Shown here piece by piece: positions 62,938-64,000 of a stretch of 64,000 nucleotides of DNA. The notes under the pieces are model-generated. The model searched no databases, was not told where the DNA came from, and worked only from the letters and a program-made list of their open reading frames with translations. Positions within the stretch are counted from its first letter, which is position 1. Each line of letters starts with the position of its first letter. This DNA is from Hungatella sp. UBA3048 (GTDB lineage Bacteria; Bacillota; Clostridia; Lachnospirales; Lachnospiraceae). The position numbers were made by a program, and so were the translations under genes. The stretch is taken from NCBI GenBank assembly GCA_002367105.1, contig DFCS01000044.1:248124-312123 (forward strand), given 5' to 3'.

Positions 62938-63906
62938 GTGAAGAAAAGAGTTTTTGTAAAATCAGGCTGCATTGCCTTATGTACCGTATTTCTGACAGGC
63001 TGCGCCGGTCTGAAGGGCCTTGATAATCCTTATGTGTATTCGGAAAGAAACACCCTTTACCAGTCCAGTGCAGTATCTGACAGAGCAGAACCCTTTGCTC
63101 ATGATCTCTGTATCGTTTCAGAGGATCCTTCCAGCCAGGACAATGCGGTCACTGCCGAAGCTGCCGCAGTCTTTGACTTAGCGGATAAGAAAGTCCTGTT
63201 TGCAAAGAATCCTTTTGAGCGTTTGTATCCTGCAAGCATCACAAAAACCATGACAGCTCTTGTTGCCTTAAAATACGGAAATTTAACAGATGAAGTCACG
63301 GTGACCAAAGATGCTGTCATTACGGAAGCCGGGGCTACTTTATGTGGGATAAAGCCAGGAGATAAGCTGACTATGGAACAGCTTTTATATGGTCTTATGC
63401 TCCCATCCGGAAATGATGCAGGGGCTGCCATTGCAACCCATATGGCCGGAGGGATAGACCAGTTTGCACAGATGATGAATGATGAAGCGTTGAAGATTGG
63501 AGCTACAGGCACTCATTTCCTTAATCCCCACGGATTAAGCGATGATAATCACTACACCACAGCTTATGACCTGTATTTAATTTTTAATGAAGCTTTAAAG
63601 TATCCCGAATTTCGCAAGATCGTTGGTACAACGGAGTACACCACCACCTATCAGGATGGAGCGGGAAAACCTGTAAATGCAACCTGGAAAGGCACCAACT
63701 GGTATATGACAGGAGAGCGTCAGATGCCGGAAGGACTTACCGTTCTGGGCGGAAAAACAGGTACGACAAAGGCGGCCGGAAGCTGCCTGATCATGGGAAG
63801 CTCGGATTCCTCTAAGCGGGAATATATTACCGTTGTTTTAAAGGCACCGAATCATGCAGGCCTTTACGATAATATGACAAATATATTGAATAAAATTGTA
63901 GAATAG
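62938..63906 (+). CDS. dacA: D-alanyl-D-alanine carboxypeptidase (PBP5/DacA type), lipoprotein
   Basis: The 322-residue serine hydrolase has S100-I-T-K103 in RLYPASITKTMTALVA, SGN in MLPSGNDAGAAIA and KTG in VLGGKTGTTKAAG. It trims the terminal D-Ala from peptidoglycan stems. The N-terminus is a lipoprotein signal with L-T-G-C (Cys22), rather than the usual secreted form with a C-terminal anchor; no C-terminal amphipathic domain is present. The GTG at 62938 has AGAGG upstream; an ATG at 62902 lies inside mgsA. Confidence 0.9.
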   Translation: MKKRVFVKSGCIALCTVFLTGCAGLKGLDNPYVYSERNTLYQSSAVSDRAEPFAHDLCIVSEDPSSQDNAVTAEAAAVFDLADKKVLFAKNPFERLYPASITKTMTALVALKYGNLTDEVTVTKDAVITEAGATLCGIKPGDKLTMEQLLYGLMLPSGNDAGAAIATHMAGGIDQFAQMMNDEALKIGATGTHFLNPHGLSDDNHYTTAYDLYLIFNEALKYPEFRKIVGTTEYTTTYQDGAGKPVNATWKGTNWYMTGERQMPEGLTVLGGKTGTTKAAGSCLIMGSSDSSKREYITVVLKAPNHAGLYDNMTNILNKIVE

Positions 63907-63909
63907 TCA

Positions 63910-63938
63910 TTGCCTTTCTTATGGATTTGTACTATAAT
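63910..63938 (+). promoter_or_regulatory. Promoter of the gene entering at the right edge
   Basis: TTGCCT (63910-63915), a 17-base spacer and TATAAT (63933-63938), downstream of dacA. No terminator was seen after dacA. Confidence 0.65.
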
Positions 63939-63995
63939 TATATTAATCCGAATAGACTTTTTATACAAATTATATAACGCAAGGAGGAGATTGCT

Positions 63996-64000
63996 ATGGT
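63996..64000 (+). CDS. Start of a gene cut by the window edge
   Basis: ATG at 63996 follows AAGGAGGAG at good spacing. Only the start codon and two bases are visible, so nothing can be said of the product. Confidence 0.6.

Noticed and set aside
1..64000. CRISPR arrays, tRNA or rRNA genes, insertion sequences, prophage genes
   Set aside because: No regularly spaced direct repeats, cloverleaf-like sequences, transposase, integrase or structural phage genes were seen on either strand.

Overview
The window looks like a chromosomal segment of a spore-forming, anaerobic Firmicute of the Clostridia, most likely Lachnospiraceae (Clostridium/Lacrimispora-like). This is inferred from gene content and order: alaS, rpsU, yqfC-yqfD-phoH-ybeY, proB-proA, miaB-mutS-mutL-miaA, radC-mreC-mreD-PBP2-minCDE-rodA-mgsA-dacA, a SpoVB-like flippase, strong AGGAGG ribosome binding sites and TTGACA/TATAAT promoters. 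No tRNA, rRNA, CRISPR array, transposase, integrase or prophage gene was seen.

Layout. 1-16.2 kb is core: the end of an LprI-like gene, a 49-aa membrane protein, alaS, rpsU, the sporulation/RNA-processing operon yqfC-yqfD-phoH-ybeY, a DUF3048 lipoprotein, a SpoVB-like flippase, two flavoproteins, proB, a DUF896 protein, fthC and proA. 16.2-45.5 kb is accessory. Locus A (16.3-24.2 kb) has a divergent GntR/UTRA repressor and an operon of two Cys-type sulfatases, a complete mannose-family PTS (EIIA, EIIC, EIID, EIIB) and a PHP/DUF3604-like metallohydrolase. Then come an orphan motA-motB pair and an internally deleted ABC-F gene that keeps what looks like a full ribosome-mediated attenuator. Locus B (26.7-41.0 kb) has a LacI repressor with two matching operators, a five-gene Dpp/Opp-type ABC importer, three more Cys-type sulfatases, a GH3 glycosidase and a small reverse-strand membrane protein. 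A beta-glucoside operon (licT-like antiterminator, EIIBCA, GH1) follows at 41.0-45.5 kb. 45.6-64 kb is core again: tRNA modification, mismatch repair, a PLP enzyme, radC, and the cell shape and division genes, ending in the first codons of another gene.

How it fits together. All five sulfatases lack signal peptides and carry the Cys form of the C-x-[PA]-[SA]-R motif. The natural reading is intracellular desulfation after import: locus A brings in a small sulfated sugar by PTS, locus B brings in a sulfated oligosaccharide by an ABC importer of the peptide family. Each locus has its own repressor. No formylglycine-generating radical SAM enzyme is present, so it must be encoded elsewhere.

The most interesting signals are the two sulfatase-importer loci, the DUF3604-like enzyme inside the PTS operon, the attenuator in front of the broken ABC-F gene, and a family of short intergenic repeats (four copies) with covarying stems inside core operons. 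Motif, operator and promoter calls were made by eye; no alignments or searches were run.
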